Notes under the pieces: generated by a model | The model's database searches: none | Told to the model about the DNA's origin: nothing | The model's input: only the letters and a program-made list of their open reading frames with translations | DNA from: Nemania diffusa | Lineage: Eukaryota; Ascomycota; Sordariomycetes; Xylariales; Xylariaceae | Reading direction: 5' to 3' | DNA: 64,000 nucleotides | NCBI GenBank assembly: GCA_038501195.1 | Contig: JBBPUQ010000004.1 | Location: 2,418,001 to 2,482,000, forward strand | Shown here: one piece after another, positions 63,066 through 64,000 of the stretch | Layout: every line of letters starts with the position of its first letter | Numbering within the stretch: position 1 is the first letter of the stretch | Translations under genes and position numbers: made by a program

Positions 63066-64000
63066 ATTTTAACTGAAATTATATAATATAAAAAGCTTTA
63101 TATTATAAATATATTTATATATTTTTAATATTAAATTTATTTGTATTAATATTTAATATATATTGTTTTATTAATATATTTTGTTATTATAATTTAAATA
63201 ATATATTTTATAAAAAAAAATCAAATATAAAAATAGCATTAATATAAATTGTTAAAATTTATTATTTTTAAATAGTTTTATATTTATAGTATTAAAAAAG
63301 TTATAAGTTATAAAACAGTTGTATTACTATATTACTATAATATAATAATATATTTTAAAAATTTTATATAAACTGTTTTTATAATAGTACTAGTTTTAAG
63401 TATTTATTTTAAACTTTAAATAAATAAATTAACTATTAAAACAAAAAAATATAATTAATTAAAAGCTTAAAATTACTAAATATATTATTTTTACTGCTAC
63501 TACTATTTATATAGCACTATAATTTTTTAACTGTTTTTTTTTTATTTAAATTTAATATTAAAATATTATTTTTAAAACTATATATTATTAATAATATAAT
63601 ATATTAATAATAATAAAAAAAAAACATATAAATTAAAATTTTAGTATATAATATATTAAATAAACTACTATTTGATTTAAACAAATAATTTTAAATATAT
63701 TTTGCTAAAATAGTATTTTTAAAAACTAATATATAAATATATTTATTTTAGTTTTTTATACTTTGTTTGTTTTAAAAAACTATTTATTATATATTATTAA
63801 ATAAAAATAACTAATTATAATAATTAATGTTTAAATATATTTTTTTTAATTTTAAAATATAATTGTTTTTTATTTAAAACTAAAGTTATAATAATATATA
63901 TTATTAATATTAACACATTAAATTATATATAAAAAGTTTATTTATTTATATTTAAACTATTAAATATAAAGTTTTTAATAATTAAACTTTTTTAGTTACT

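Larger units (their letters stand above)
41450..64000. other. Extreme AT-rich isochore, gene-free, continues past the window
   Basis: At least 22.5 kb of almost pure A/T. Sampled lines hold 3-9 G+C per 60 bases, about 10%. Stops are dense in all frames; the longest ORF (53,986-54,177, 63 codons, nearly all Phe/Ile/Lys/Asn/Tyr) has no protein character. CC/GG and CG are almost absent. There are long homopolymers (for example 31 A at 47,795-47,825) and scattered minisatellites. Known fungal equivalents are RIP-mutated repeat islands and AT-rich centromeres. Mitochondrial DNA is unlikely because no rRNA, tRNA or respiratory genes are present. Confidence 0.9.

Noticed and set aside
41450..64000. 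Mitochondrial genome segment or organelle insertion
   Set aside because: No rRNA, tRNA, cox, nad or intron-encoded ORFs in 22.5 kb. Fungal mitochondrial DNA of this length would show several.
1..64000. CRISPR arrays, bacterial operons, ribosome binding sites, integrases
   Set aside because: The window is fungal nuclear DNA; no regularly spaced direct repeats with unique spacers were seen.

Overview
This is nuclear DNA from a filamentous ascomycete (Pezizomycotina, probably Sordariomycetes). The evidence is short 48-103 nt introns with GT-AG ends and CTAAC/CTAAT branch points, a highly reducing iterative polyketide synthase, complex I NUO78 (absent from budding yeast), a Byr4-type septation regulator, and intergenic DNA rich in TACCTA/TAGGTA words. 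I cannot name the species.

The window has two very different parts. Positions 1-41,450 are ordinary mid-GC DNA with eight supported genes: a 5'-truncated byr4-like gene (2-1598, +); an intronless IlvD/Edd sugar-acid dehydratase (4084-6045, +); a five-exon HR-PKS of about 2593 residues (14635-22645, +); six-exon nuo78 (23897-26452, +); a five-exon Pumilio/PUF RNA-binding protein (27948-30758, -); mitochondrial ribosomal protein mS33/Rsm27 (33041-33551, -), divergent from RNase III (33871-35177, +); and a small secreted protein of unknown family (39257-39955, -). Long gene-free stretches separate them, mainly 6.05-14.63 kb and 35.2-39.25 kb. These hold only relics, including a possible 204-bp LTR with a primer-binding site.

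Positions about 41,450-64,000 are an extreme AT isochore, about 10% G+C in sampled lines. It has no believable gene, almost no CC/GG or CG, many A/T runs, and several minisatellites with 9-, 12- or 18-bp units. It starts abruptly and continues past the window. It is best read as heavily mutated (RIP-type) repeat DNA or centromeric/pericentromeric heterochromatin.

The genes do not form one pathway. The PKS carries KS-AT-DH-cMT-ER-KR-ACP but has no cytochrome P450, transporter, transcription factor or release enzyme beside it, so it looks solitary. Three genes concern mitochondria or RNA control (nuo78, mS33, PUF). The PUF repeats read as a UGUAAAUA-type code, and a UGUACAUA element lies downstream of the nuo78 stop. 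The secreted-protein gene lies about 1.5 kb from the isochore edge, a setting typical of effector genes in some plant-associated fungi.

Exon coordinates were derived by hand from splice signals, reading frame and family motifs. No alignment or search was run.
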